A stretch of DNA of 35,688 bases, taken from Candidatus Magasanikiibacteriota bacterium (lineage in GTDB: Bacteria; Patescibacteriota; Patescibacteriia; Magasanikbacterales; UBA922). Below are positions 15,301 to 23,405 of this stretch, piece after piece. The stretch lies in the NCBI GenBank assembly GCA_018661775.1, contig JABJHO010000029.1, positions 1-35,688 of the forward strand, given 5' to 3'. Each line of letters opens with the position of its first letter. The stretch's first letter is position 1. Below the pieces are notes generated by a model, which was not told the origin of the DNA, ran no database searches, and saw nothing but the letters and a program-made list of their open reading frames with translations. The translations under genes were made by a program, and so were the position numbers.

Positions 15301-15390
15301 GTTAGAGATAAGAAGAGGGCGGAGCTTAAGGATAAATTGGAAAGTCTTAGTAAGAGGAGTGGGGTTTTGGGGGAAAGTACAGGCGAGTAA
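12334..15390 (+). CDS. Transglutaminase-like and VWA domain fusion protein
   Basis: A protein of 1018 residues without a signal peptide, so probably cytosolic. The N-terminal helical part (1-225) ends in a flexible linker of PTE repeats (230-247). A beta-rich region (about 260-400) leads to a transglutaminase-like cysteine protease fold with a complete triad: Cys495 (GNCGV), His539 (GHAWCEVW) and Asp556 (WKICDVT). An acidic linker follows. A helical segment (about 580-720) leads into a VWA domain with the metal-ion motif D731-x-S-x-S735 (GDKSGSMGG) and a later CSDGAP strand. The C-terminus is basic. The next gene encodes a MoxR-type AAA+ ATPase. MoxR, VWA and transglutaminase-like proteins are known to travel together, normally as separate genes; the fusion is notable. 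Its job is unknown, perhaps chaperone-like remodelling or a conflict system. Confidence 0.85.
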   Translation: MPGEPTGIPSGLSREKVPSKEVVKVQETGESTPPKSVDGVSRFLENGITTTVHEVAVEARNYSRSVCEFREIFRGEKNVKGFGRLLEAIERVQNIHTTETNPRQSYDKKIQSLLQTLEGAQRVTGLTGEFLRAVLVEAIDNDEVRGLFPAGNTGVQGLVDRLSGLDSQTGNRDQRKNYIKHCLFGCVTEKEGESPESLQERRRQSWEQKHTVLTKKFLQSFKILQQRDKPTEPTEPTEPTEPTEQTEPPVTPPENDKITPENHEKKEGGEKPPAHWTITPSFKNTKYFIGSRCDHFNTETSIWERREERHFIPCSPIPKYEGEKGAGQGNFAYNIEMSGKVYCGEDNTVHLTYTHGFSEIEFLDDIDRNYTVTEDQHGGLRLVIHKAGEDDSVASVKIVLGPREDHRRAYQRSRDGADPRIPHFDFDESKLTDKTKKAIEAIKSSGKSIEEQIFMLGMYVRANIKYSTDESKNSFYKSHDDGYVVAVDHAEEGNCGVANTFFAGLCAKLFEVPVRMCGGHSVKGNSGDGTSSINSGTGHAWCEVWDTKLGAWKICDVTSGDDPNVNDDETDGPVADVDGDEQDTGIEEKPKTDEELEEYRDQLEENAEKTSYSTEELELAEAANIEPKEAREIVKEINEALDHKIDGKLLIQHLEDMFTLVVAELKKSKPVKKGPLRKREGGGKVMRDKMIKWYIEGVKGNIPDPSVREYEATKEEKEDFFGGFNVYFIGDKSGSMGGGDNSLLAMQRKAIHLMLHSLHVNFQYKLNNNNIQPDKALTVETRVTSFRGEHEIDEDLPLSTELHQLAKVTLWNSLSGGGGGNGDVAALSDTYRQIAEEVRQEKKEAEERGNEYRPKLRLVLPCSDGAPVRPAEVRAWAALIGRIGVDDNLLEFDEKGVLTEESQKMFAELVEKTNEQMVAERSGSMSKDIAVHDSPTIVVGMGLTTSANTVPDIYTSPYSRGVLVPNIDDLPIVVAEHLVGALIKLLPEKVRDKKRAELKDKLESLSKRSGVLGESTGE
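13021..13074 (+). repeat. Tandem 9-base repeat coding the PTE linker
   Basis: Five copies of CCAACAGAR and one variant (CAAACAGAA) in frame, giving (Pro-Thr-Glu)5 then Gln-Thr-Glu. This repeat could change copy number by slippage without a frameshift, altering linker length between the helical N-terminus and the catalytic part. Confidence 0.9.
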
Positions 15391-15448
15391 GCATGATCAA
15401 ATAACGTTTAATTGTACACACATTATTTATTTTAAACTATACAATAAT

Positions 15449-18199
15449 ATGAGAACTCAAGAGATACTCAAACAACCGTATATCCCAGAAGGGGTCAAAG
15501 AGGTAAAGGTAACCAAAGAGAACAGTGTTGAAACCGCAAGAAAATGGGTAGACAGGATTGTGCCCAAGGAAAAAGGAGATGTGTCGACGACATTAGACCT
15601 AGATACTCGTGGTGGTTTTGAGGGTGAAAGTGTACAAGTCTATACATCTGATTTCGGTTTGTATATAATTGGTGAAAACAATGAAAGGGTTTTTCTTGGT
15701 AAAACACAAGAGGAATTAGCAGGGGCGGCCCCTGATGAATTATCCACCTTGATTACAGAGACCAAAAAAGAAGTAAGTGAACAATCCAAGGCAAATGTTG
15801 GAAAGAGTGATAGTGAAAAGATACGAGAAATGCACAGACTTGTTTTGAGTATAATTAAACATGCAAGTGATCAAAAAAAAATAAAGCAAAGCTGTATAGA
15901 TGAAGGTGATGAGTATTTATACGAACGAGTTCCAGTTGAAAAAGAAGATCTTAATGAGTTTGCATTATTGGCACTCGACAAGGAGCTTATGGAAAAAGGT
16001 TTTGCGTTGTGGGGACAAGAGGTGCCAAAAATGATTATACAAGAAGGAGAAGTATTACGGACTGAACTATTTAGATTGATAGGTGATTTGGAGGGGGCGC
16101 GCCAGAAGGTGAGTGGTACTATAAGAGAGATTTCTCTTTTTACACCAAGAAAGACTCCAGGAGAAATACGTAGATTAACGAATATAAAAAAAGAGGAGAT
16201 GAGGAGTGATTCGCAGCTTTATAGTCCGGATGGTGAGATCACAGAAGAGGGAAAAAAGGTGTTAAAAGAGTATTTTCAAATGCTAAACAGAGGTGGTGCA
16301 AATAAAGGCGCGCTAACAAGTCGTTTAGTTACGGCAAAAAACGTAGAACGGAGATTAGAAAAAGAACTTGCACAAAAATTACATCCTGAAGTGCCTACAG
16401 AAGAGTCTGTTGAGGCAATAGCTGACTATAGGTACGTTGAATTGCAAGAATATTTGGATCAGCTTAATACAGGAAAATTTATGTGGACGCCAAGCAGAAG
16501 AAAATTTTTGCAAAATATGTTAGGTCAGTCAGAGAAAGATATATTAGTTATACTTGGGCCATCTGGGACAGGAAAATCTGTATTAGCAGAAGCATTTGCA
16601 AGAATAACAACAGGACAGGAATCACTAACAGTGAACTGTAGTGAAAAAACAAGTCAGGAGGTTGAGGCAGAAATGGGGTTTAAAGATGGGGAGTCTGTCT
16701 GGAATCTAGGACCTTTGGCACAGGCTATGAAGGATGGCAGAGTGTGTAGATTTGAGGAAGCCTATAGGATGAATCCTGAAGGGGACCTGTTTGCTATCTT
16801 GAAAACCATACAACAAAAAAGTATTGGAGACAAGTATAGACTTCCAGGTGGTGAGGAGATAACTATTCAGCCTGGTTTTAGAATACTATTTACCACCAAT
16901 CCAGAAATGGAAGGCAGGTATCCTGGGCGTAATAATCCAGAATCGGCGTTTAGGCGTGAATGTGCTATTCTTAATCTACTAGACATGGAGCAGAGCAATG
17001 AGAATCCAGAGGTGCACACTGCGCTGTTGGTGGCAAGTTCGACCGAAGGAAAGCTTACGTCTATAGATAAGGATGATCTTGGGCCAGCCTACACCACTAT
17101 AAAAGGTTTAAGCGAAAGTGTTAAAGATGCCCAAGGCAATGACAGAACTATAATAGAAAAACAAGAAATTATTGAGGATCCCGCAGACTTACGTCATGGT
17201 GCGTTGTGGCGTTTGGCAAATGCGAGCAAGGCACTATTTGATGCCTTTTCTGCAGCGGAGATAGTTGCAGAGAATAAAAAACCTAAGGTGTTACAAGTTG
17301 TTATTAAGGAAGGCAAGAGAAGAGTTGCGACAGAAAGTGACTCGGGTGCAGTAAACATACACACAGATACCAAGTTATCAATAGGACCTTTGATTGACTG
17401 GGTGCAAGGGTATGAAGTGTGGAAAAAAGATAAAAAGAGCCAAGAAAGTAGCTTAACCACCTATTTGAATGAACGTATTAGGCAGTATTTAGAGAAAAAT
17501 GAAAATGAGGTGGAGGATATGGATGCTGCTAGGGCAGTGTTTGAACACTATGGGTTTCTTGATGATGAAAAGGCTAAAGCAAAAGAAGGTGATCAATTTG
17601 CCACATTTATTGACATTGCCATGGCTTCGCCTACTGTACCAAGGGCGGTAACATTTGAAATAATAGAAGAAGAGGAGGTTAAGGAAGTTGAAACTATTGA
17701 AATTGCTGAAGACGTGGACATTGATACAGAAGGTGCAAATATCTTAGAGCTTATACTTGATGGAGGGTTTGAAAACTATAAGGTGACTCCGGTGGCGCTT
17801 GAAATAACACACACAAAAGACGGGGAAAGTGTGGTAACTACGTATTCACCAGGAACTAAATTTCTTGATGCAGCTGGTGTGGAATATGAATTTGTGGGCA
17901 CAGTAAATGAAGGGCAAGACAAGGCAGGTAAAGTGGTGGCAAAAGTAAGAGATAAGGATGAGTATAAAACATTTGAGCAGCCAAGTAGTGACACAGAAAA
18001 AACCATTGAACGCGGTATTTACAAACATGAGGCAGAACGTATGATAAAAGAGGTGGGTGATTTAGAAGGAATATGGAAAGGGTATACATATCAGGAAGAA
18101 CATAATGACTACGAAACAGATGGAAGTGGGAATTTCAAAGTGTCTGGGGCGTTAATAGAGTTTAAAGGATTTATGGAAATGGTTTGTAGCGAAGCATAA
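15449..18199 (+). CDS. MoxR/midasin-type AAA+ ATPase partner of the VWA protein
   Basis: A protein of 916 residues. The N-terminal 330 residues are helical and charged, without a recognised domain. The AAA+ core has Walker A GPSGTGKS at 370-377, a Walker B-like strand VCRFEEA at 432-438, sensor 1 TTNP with Asn484, and FRRECAIL as a likely arginine-finger region. The segment order is that of MoxR/dynein-like ATPases, which act with VWA proteins to remodel targets. Walker B has Glu where Asp is usual. After the core come a helical lid and an acidic, beta-rich C-terminal region (about 740-916). The reading can be extended to 15233, but that overlaps the upstream gene and lacks similarity; MRTQEIL at 15449 is chosen. 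It lies 58 bases after the VWA gene, likely in one operon, with a strong terminator behind. Confidence 0.82.
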   Translation: MRTQEILKQPYIPEGVKEVKVTKENSVETARKWVDRIVPKEKGDVSTTLDLDTRGGFEGESVQVYTSDFGLYIIGENNERVFLGKTQEELAGAAPDELSTLITETKKEVSEQSKANVGKSDSEKIREMHRLVLSIIKHASDQKKIKQSCIDEGDEYLYERVPVEKEDLNEFALLALDKELMEKGFALWGQEVPKMIIQEGEVLRTELFRLIGDLEGARQKVSGTIREISLFTPRKTPGEIRRLTNIKKEEMRSDSQLYSPDGEITEEGKKVLKEYFQMLNRGGANKGALTSRLVTAKNVERRLEKELAQKLHPEVPTEESVEAIADYRYVELQEYLDQLNTGKFMWTPSRRKFLQNMLGQSEKDILVILGPSGTGKSVLAEAFARITTGQESLTVNCSEKTSQEVEAEMGFKDGESVWNLGPLAQAMKDGRVCRFEEAYRMNPEGDLFAILKTIQQKSIGDKYRLPGGEEITIQPGFRILFTTNPEMEGRYPGRNNPESAFRRECAILNLLDMEQSNENPEVHTALLVASSTEGKLTSIDKDDLGPAYTTIKGLSESVKDAQGNDRTIIEKQEIIEDPADLRHGALWRLANASKALFDAFSAAEIVAENKKPKVLQVVIKEGKRRVATESDSGAVNIHTDTKLSIGPLIDWVQGYEVWKKDKKSQESSLTTYLNERIRQYLEKNENEVEDMDAARAVFEHYGFLDDEKAKAKEGDQFATFIDIAMASPTVPRAVTFEIIEEEEVKEVETIEIAEDVDIDTEGANILELILDGGFENYKVTPVALEITHTKDGESVVTTYSPGTKFLDAAGVEYEFVGTVNEGQDKAGKVVAKVRDKDEYKTFEQPSSDTEKTIERGIYKHEAERMIKEVGDLEGIWKGYTYQEEHNDYETDGSGNFKVSGALIEFKGFMEMVCSEA

Positions 18200-18242
18200 A
18201 CAACTCAAGCATAATTGATTTTCGTATCCAAACATGGGTAAG

Positions 18243-18274
18243 AAAAAAGATGCGATAGTATTCGCATCTTTTTT
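18243..18274 (+). terminator. Intrinsic terminator of the VWA/AAA+ operon
   Basis: GATGCGA/TCGCATC (18249-18255 with 18262-18268), flanked by an A run and a T run that extend the stem. The remaining gap to 18416 shows only AT-rich sequence. Confidence 0.9.
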
Positions 18275-18416
18275 AATAAAAAAATGTACATAAAAACCCA
18301 ACCGATATAAGGTGATTTGTCAAGTCTTTTCTCGTGTATTATATAAAAATATACGTTTTTTTGGCTAAATTAAGCAAAAAATCTACATGTTTTGTGTATG
18401 TAAACAGTTGTGTTTA

Positions 18417-18445
18417 TTCACAGTATGATTTTTTTGATGTATACT
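18417..18445 (+). promoter_or_regulatory. Promoter of the receiver-domain gene
   Basis: TTCACA (18417-18422), a 17-base spacer and TATACT (18440-18445) preceded directly by TG. Confidence 0.6.
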
Positions 18446-18476
18446 ACAAGTACTATTTGTAATATCTCAGGATTGT

Positions 18477-18875
18477 ATGCCAAAAAAGAAAAAACACACC
18501 ATATTGATTGTTGAGGATCACGATGCATTGCAAGATATTCTACACACCAAGTTTACAGAAGAAGGGTTTGATGTGGTAAGTGCAACAGATGGACAAGAAG
18601 CGCTCACAAAAGCTATGGAGCATCACCCGGACATGATAATCCTGGACTTGCTTATGCCAAAAATTGATGGACGACAGGTGTTGCAAAAATTACGTGCAGA
18701 CAGTTGGGGTAAATTGGTGCCGGTAATCGTGTATACCAATGTTTCTGAAGCAGAAGGGGTTGATGAAGTGTACAGGAATCAGTCATATGATTATATGGTA
18801 AAAGCGAACCATTCACTTGCAGATGTGGTGACACGGGTTCGGCAGCGATTAGCGATGCGTGGTTTGGCTGGGTAA
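18477..18875 (+). CDS. Stand-alone response regulator receiver protein
   Basis: A protein of 132 residues consisting of a single CheY-like receiver domain. The acidic pair Glu13-Asp14 (IVEDHD), the phosphoacceptor Asp57 (IILDLLMP), the switch Thr87 (IVYTN) and the conserved Lys109 (YMVKAN) are all present, so phosphorylation should be possible. There is no output domain and no kinase gene in the window. It must signal through protein contact or belong to a relay encoded elsewhere. A weak CAGGA lies before the ATG. Confidence 0.9.
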   Translation: MPKKKKHTILIVEDHDALQDILHTKFTEEGFDVVSATDGQEALTKAMEHHPDMIILDLLMPKIDGRQVLQKLRADSWGKLVPVIVYTNVSEAEGVDEVYRNQSYDYMVKANHSLADVVTRVRQRLAMRGLAG

Positions 18876-18902
18876 CATGGTTTTGTTTGAGAATCTGACA
18901 TA

Positions 18903-18931
18903 TTGTCTTTTTTTTGTATTTATGATACAAT
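18903..18931 (+). promoter_or_regulatory. Promoter of the conserved membrane protein gene at 18953
   Basis: TTGTCT (18903-18908), a 17-base spacer and TACAAT (18926-18931). Confidence 0.65.
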
Positions 18932-18952
18932 CTTTCCAAATGATATATACAT

Positions 18953-19369
18953 ATGAAATTTAAACAATACTCTTTCTTTTCTCGGGTTTTTCGACATTTT
19001 TATGCTATGCCATTTATTTACTCCATGATTATCCCGATTGTTATTTTGGATGTATTTTTAGAGGTATATCATAGATTTGCTTTTCCGCTCTATGGTTTGC
19101 GGTATGTTAGGCGTGCTCGGTATATTGCAATAGATCGTCACAAACTATCTTATCTTAATGTGTTTGAAAAAATACATTGTATGTATTGTGGATATGTAAA
19201 CGGCTTACTTGCATATGCTGTGGTTGTGGCTGGTGAAACAGAAAAATATTGGTGTGGCATTCAACACAAGAAGAAATCAGGTTTTACACAACATGCATTT
19301 AGTGAAGACTTGCTTCCTTATGGCGATAAAAAAGCATTCGACAAATTTGTAAAAAAACAGGTCAAATAA
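18953..19369 (+). CDS. Conserved small membrane-associated protein
   Basis: A protein of 138 residues with one strong hydrophobic helix (about residues 19-38, FIYSMIIPIVILDVFLEVYH). It is followed by the conserved-looking motifs HRFAFPLYGLRYV, IDRHKLSYLN and FEKIHCMYCGYVNG, and later ETEKYWCGIQH. The Cys-x-x-Cys (CMYC) together with the later Cys and His could bind a metal. I recall the same motif set in hypothetical proteins of several bacterial groups, but no function is known to me. It is a single gene with its own promoter, and its terminator overlaps its stop codon. Confidence 0.8.
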   Translation: MKFKQYSFFSRVFRHFYAMPFIYSMIIPIVILDVFLEVYHRFAFPLYGLRYVRRARYIAIDRHKLSYLNVFEKIHCMYCGYVNGLLAYAVVVAGETEKYWCGIQHKKKSGFTQHAFSEDLLPYGDKKAFDKFVKKQVK

Positions 19370-19380
19370 AGCCTGTTTTT
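19353..19380 (+). terminator. Intrinsic terminator overlapping the stop codon
   Basis: AAAAACAGG/CCTGTTTTT (19353-19361 with 19372-19380) with a 10-base loop containing the TAA stop. Confidence 0.8.
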
Positions 19381-19450
19381 GGATATGCTTGTTTTTGGTG
19401 TATTTCCTTGCTAGAATCAAAAGGTATGTAGAATAATATACTTACTAATT

Positions 19451-20578
19451 ATGGAACCGCTTGCAGCAAAAATACGCCCACAACATTTAGATGAATTTAT
19501 TGGTCAACCGCACTTGGTTGGCAAAGGAAAACCACTTCGTGTTGCCACAGAAAATGGGCACATGTTTTCTTGTATTTTTTGGGGACCACCAGGGGTGGGG
19601 AAGACAACACTTGCAAAAATATATGCCAACGGACTTTCGGCAATTCTTTATGAATTATCTGCGGTTTCGGCAAAAAAATCAGATATTACAAAAATAGTAA
19701 CAGCAGAAGAAGAGAAACAGAAGGTGGTATTTTTGGACGAAATTCACAGATTTAATAAAGCGCAACAAGATTATTTACTACCGTTTGTGGAAAGCGGTGA
19801 GATTGTATTGATTGGTGCAACCACAGAAAACCCGAGTTTTGAGGTGATCTCTGCATTGCTTTCGCGGTGTCGTGTATTTGTTTTATGTGAGCATACAGAT
19901 GAGGACATGAAGAAGATAGTTGATCGAACCGGATTTTTGCTTGAGAACGATGCGAAAGAGTGGGTGGTACAAATGGCAAAAGGTGACGCTCGGCAAGCAA
20001 TTACTCTGCTTGAGCAAACACAAGAATTGTATGGGAGTATAACTATTACAACACTTAAAGATGCCTTGCAGTCAACGCATTTGCGATATGATAAAAAAGG
20101 TGAAGAACACTATAACACTATAAGTGCATTTATAAAAAGCATGCGCGCAAGCCAGCCTGACGCAGCGGTGTATTATTTGGCACGAATGCTTGAGGCGGGC
20201 GAAGACCCAAAGTTTATTGCCAGAAGAATGGTTGTTTTTGCAAGCGAAGACATTGGTTTGGCGCAACCCACAGCACTTGTGGTAGCAAACGATGTGTTTC
20301 GTGCGGTAGAGACTATTGGGCTTCCGGAATGTGCTATTAATCTGTCTCATGGTGTAGCCTATTTATCTCAGTGTAAAAAAGATAGGAGTAGCTACAATGC
20401 ATTGCGAAGCGCGCAAACAGATGTAAAAAAATACGGAAATCTTCAAATCCCACTAAAACTCAGAAATCCACAGACAAAACTTATGGAAGATATTGGATAT
20501 GGCAAAGGATACACGCAATACACAAAAGAAAGTTATTTACCAGAGAAGTTGCAAAAAAAGCGGTATTTTGACGGGTGA
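19451..20578 (+). CDS. rarA: Replication-associated recombination protein A (RarA/MgsA AAA+ ATPase)
   Basis: A protein of 375 residues that acts at stalled replication forks in the clamp-loader-like branch of AAA+ proteins. It starts with the family-typical LAAKIRPQHLDEFIGQ. It has Walker A GPPGVGKTT, Walker B VVFLDEIHRFNKAQQD, sensor 1 IGATTENPSFEV and the arginine-finger region ALLSRCRVF. The C-terminal tetramerisation part has SEDIGLAQPTALVVA and PECAINLSHGVAYL, and it ends with YLPEKLQKKRYFDG, all hallmarks of RarA. It is slightly shorter than E. coli RarA. No ribosome site is visible. It stands alone with no terminator seen behind. Confidence 0.95.
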   Translation: MEPLAAKIRPQHLDEFIGQPHLVGKGKPLRVATENGHMFSCIFWGPPGVGKTTLAKIYANGLSAILYELSAVSAKKSDITKIVTAEEEKQKVVFLDEIHRFNKAQQDYLLPFVESGEIVLIGATTENPSFEVISALLSRCRVFVLCEHTDEDMKKIVDRTGFLLENDAKEWVVQMAKGDARQAITLLEQTQELYGSITITTLKDALQSTHLRYDKKGEEHYNTISAFIKSMRASQPDAAVYYLARMLEAGEDPKFIARRMVVFASEDIGLAQPTALVVANDVFRAVETIGLPECAINLSHGVAYLSQCKKDRSSYNALRSAQTDVKKYGNLQIPLKLRNPQTKLMEDIGYGKGYTQYTKESYLPEKLQKKRYFDG

Positions 20579-20908
20579 ATACTTCAAGAGTGAGTATACC
20601 ATTTATTTTTTCAGATATTTTTAACCCGTTGCGCATAGTTGTGAAAAGGAGGTTTACGAACAAAAAATGATCCAGAAATGTGTTATGTATGCTTTAATTC
20701 TGTAAAGAGTATGAACACTGCCATAATAGACCAATAATATACAATTACCTACATTTGATTGGTAGACGTAAACGTCATTACAAAAAGGAATACTATTGCT
20801 CCCAAAAAAAGACGCCAGAATCTCATGCATACCCCCAAAGAAGAAAAAGAACGATACAAGCCGTATTCTGCCAATTATTTGTGGTTTCGTCTATTTTTTA
20901 TAATTAAA
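20579..20908 (+). other. Intergenic region with an orphan Shine-Dalgarno sequence
   Basis: This gap has no clear gene. It holds AAAAGGAGGT (20644-20653), the longest Shine-Dalgarno match in the window. The only ATG near it is 14 bases downstream and opens a 12-codon frame, MIQKCVMYALIL (20667-20705). An interrupted palindrome GACGT-AA-ACGTC lies at 20765-20776. A 63-codon frame here (TTG at 20759) lacks support. The region may be the remains of a gene or a decoy site. Confidence 0.4.
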
Positions 20909-20937
20909 TTGAAAATCTTGAGATTCCATGCTATAGT
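20909..20937 (+). promoter_or_regulatory. Promoter of asnS
   Basis: TTGAAA (20909-20914), a 17-base spacer and TATAGT (20932-20937) preceded by TGC (extended -10). The leader is only about 12 bases. Confidence 0.7.
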
Positions 20938-20955
20938 TTTATCATTATAATAAAC

Positions 20956-22254
20956 ATGTATATGCAACAATATATCAAAGATATTGTCAAATTTGTAGAC
21001 AAAGAAGTGACTATTAAAGGCTGGGTGCATAATATGCGTTCTTCTGGCTCAATCGCGTTTCTAGAGATTCGTGACGGAAGTGGGTTTATTCAAGCCATTG
21101 TGTCAAAAAATGAAGTCGAAGAAGGTGTGTGGGAGGCTGTTCAAAAACTCACTCAAGAAAGCGCAATTGAGGTGTTGGGTAACGTGAGTGCTCACCCAAA
21201 AAAAGAGGGTGAATATGAAGTGCAGGTGGTGAGTCTTTCTGTTGTTCAGATAGCAGAAGAATACCCGATTGCAAAAAAGGAGCATGGACCAGATTTTTTA
21301 CTCGACAACAGGCATTTGTGGTTGCGTAGCAAAAAGCAGTGGGCGATTCAAAGAATTCGGGATGTGATTATTTCTTCAACGTACAGCTTTTTTCAAGAAC
21401 GTGGATTTACCAAAATTGATACGCCAATTTTTACACCAAATGCATGCGAAGGTGCAACCGAATTATTTTCTATAGAATATTTTGATGAAGGAAGTGTGTA
21501 TTTAACACAATCCGGACAGTTATATTTAGAAGCCGCCATTATGTCTGTTGGGAAAGCATTTGATTTTGGCCCAGTGTTTCGCGCGGAAAAAAGTAAAACA
21601 CGAAAACATCTTACCGAATTTTGGATGATGAATGCAGAAATGGCTTTTGCAGAACACACAGAAAATATGGATGTACAAGAAAAACTCGTGCAATATATTG
21701 TGGCGTCATGTCTAGAAAAATGCCCAAAAGAATTTAGTATATTAGAAAGAGATATTGCACCACTTCAGGCCATTGCGCAACCATTTTCTAGGTTAACGTA
21801 TCCCGAAGCGGTAGAAAAATTACAAAAACTTGGCTCAAATATTACATTTGGTGATGACCTTGGTGCAGAAGATGAGGAATTACTTACAAAAGATTCAGTC
21901 GTACCAATATTTATTCACAAATGGCCAAAATCCATGAAGCCGTTTTATATGAAGCAAGACCCAGAAAATTCAGAGCTAGTACTTAATAATGATCTTATTG
22001 GAATAGAAAATGCCGGAGAATTAATTGGCGGTTCACAAAGAGAGGATAATTATGATGCGCTTGTAGAAGAAATTAAAAAAGATGGATTAGAAGGCCCAGA
22101 ATATGAGTGGTATTTGGATTTGCGCAAATATGGCTCGGTGCCACATTCTGGTTTTGGATTGGGATTAGAACGAATGGTTCGTTGGGTAAGCGGTGCGCAA
22201 CATATTCGCGAAACCATTCCATTTCCACGAATGATTAATCGCGTAAAACCATAG
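20956..22254 (+). CDS. asnS: Asparagine--tRNA ligase
   Basis: A protein of 432 residues, a class IIb aminoacyl-tRNA synthetase that charges tRNA-Asn. The N-terminal OB-fold (about 1-105, VTIKGWVHNMRSSG) binds the anticodon. In the catalytic domain, motif 2 is FRAEKSKTRKHLTEFWMMNAE and motif 3 is GFGLGLERMVRW. LTQSGQLYLEAA and YLDLRKYGSVPHSGFG are typical of AsnRS rather than bacterial AspRS. A second in-frame ATG two codons later is equally possible as start. The methyltransferase gene follows after two bases, so the two are probably co-transcribed. Confidence 0.95.
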   Translation: MYMQQYIKDIVKFVDKEVTIKGWVHNMRSSGSIAFLEIRDGSGFIQAIVSKNEVEEGVWEAVQKLTQESAIEVLGNVSAHPKKEGEYEVQVVSLSVVQIAEEYPIAKKEHGPDFLLDNRHLWLRSKKQWAIQRIRDVIISSTYSFFQERGFTKIDTPIFTPNACEGATELFSIEYFDEGSVYLTQSGQLYLEAAIMSVGKAFDFGPVFRAEKSKTRKHLTEFWMMNAEMAFAEHTENMDVQEKLVQYIVASCLEKCPKEFSILERDIAPLQAIAQPFSRLTYPEAVEKLQKLGSNITFGDDLGAEDEELLTKDSVVPIFIHKWPKSMKPFYMKQDPENSELVLNNDLIGIENAGELIGGSQREDNYDALVEEIKKDGLEGPEYEWYLDLRKYGSVPHSGFGLGLERMVRWVSGAQHIRETIPFPRMINRVKP

Positions 22255-22256
22255 GT

Positions 22257-23252
22257 ATGGGAAAAAAGAATAAACAAAAGAAGCGGAAAAATTTACCAAA
22301 GGAATTGCCGGAAAAGTTTGTAGAAAGACTCACAAATATTGTGGGTTCTTCTACTTTAACTCGTGTCATGAAAACGTTTGTAGATAAACCAACCACGTTT
22401 CGAGTAAACACGATTAAAGCGAAAAAGAAAGAAGTGGACACAGCACTAAAAGAGCAAAATTATAAAACAAAATATGTTTCTTGGTACGATCATGCCTATA
22501 TTTTACAAAATCAAACCAAGCGCGGGCTTACTGAATTAGACATATATAAAGAAGGAAAAATATATATTCAAAGTTTGGCAAGTATGGTTCCGCCGCTTAT
22601 TCTTGACCCAAAACCAGGAGAAAGAGTGCTCGATCTTACCGCGGCTCCGGGAAGTAAAACCAGTCAAATTGCGTCGCTTATGGAAAAGCGTGGAGAATTG
22701 GTAGCAAATGAATTAAACAAAGTTCGGTTTTTTCGTTTACAGCACAATATGCAGCACCTGGGCGTATTAGACCCACAAGATGATTGGGATTTTACTTTGC
22801 GCATGGAAGATGGCTCGGCACTGTGCAAAGAATATGAGCAATATTTTGATAAAATTTTGGTTGACGCGCCATGCAGCGGAGAAGCACGATTTATACAGGG
22901 CTATCCAAAGAGTTATGGTTTTTGGTCCGAGCATAAAATAAAACAAGTTGCATACAGGCAACATAAGTTACTCATGGCTTCCTGGTTTGCACTCAAACCA
23001 GGCGGTGTTTTGGTGTATTCAACGTGCACTATGGCGCCAGAAGAAAATGAAGCAAGAATAAGCAAGCTTATTGAGCGGTTTGGCGAAGAAGTAAAAGTGG
23101 AAAAAATAGAATTGCCAAACGTTGCTAGTATTACACCAATTCTAGAATGGAAAGGAAAAACATATCACAAAGACGTGGCAAAAACATTTCGCATGCTTCC
23201 GACACAGGAGGTAGAAGGGTTTTATGTGGCACGGTTGCGGAAAGTTACGTGA
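22257..23252 (+). CDS. RsmB/NSUN-type RNA (cytosine-5) methyltransferase
   Basis: A protein of 331 residues. The basic N-terminus (KKNKQKKRKN) and a PUA-like or linker part precede a Rossmann methyltransferase domain. SAM motif I is VLDLTAAPGSKTSQIA, typical of the Nol1/Nop2/Sun family. The two catalytic cysteines are visible in DAPCSGE (motif IV) and YSTCTMAPEENE (motif VI). The family makes m5C in 16S rRNA or tRNA, and which base is modified here cannot be read from sequence. The N-terminal NusB-like domain of E. coli RsmB is absent. It is coupled to asnS and followed by no clear terminator. Confidence 0.92.
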   Translation: MGKKNKQKKRKNLPKELPEKFVERLTNIVGSSTLTRVMKTFVDKPTTFRVNTIKAKKKEVDTALKEQNYKTKYVSWYDHAYILQNQTKRGLTELDIYKEGKIYIQSLASMVPPLILDPKPGERVLDLTAAPGSKTSQIASLMEKRGELVANELNKVRFFRLQHNMQHLGVLDPQDDWDFTLRMEDGSALCKEYEQYFDKILVDAPCSGEARFIQGYPKSYGFWSEHKIKQVAYRQHKLLMASWFALKPGGVLVYSTCTMAPEENEARISKLIERFGEEVKVEKIELPNVASITPILEWKGKTYHKDVAKTFRMLPTQEVEGFYVARLRKVT

Positions 23253-23334
23253 TGATTTTTTGTATAAATAAAAACCCCTCAAAAACGGAGTAAAAAGTGG
23301 ACCTTAAGTAGTTTTATTTAAGAGTATTCATTTC

Positions 23335-23363
23335 TTGACAATACATACTAATATGTGTATAGT
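23335..23363 (+). promoter_or_regulatory. Consensus promoter of the orphan 115-residue protein gene
   Basis: A perfect TTGACA (23335-23340), a 17-base spacer and TATAGT (23358-23363) with TG at the extended position. Confidence 0.85.
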
Positions 23364-23405
23364 AAAAACAGTAACATAAGCACATTAACAACAAAGGAGA
23401 GTGGT

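Noticed and set aside
20759-20950. A 63-codon frame before asnS
   Set aside because: It uses a weak TTG start, has no ribosome site, shows no domain-like sequence and runs into the asnS promoter.
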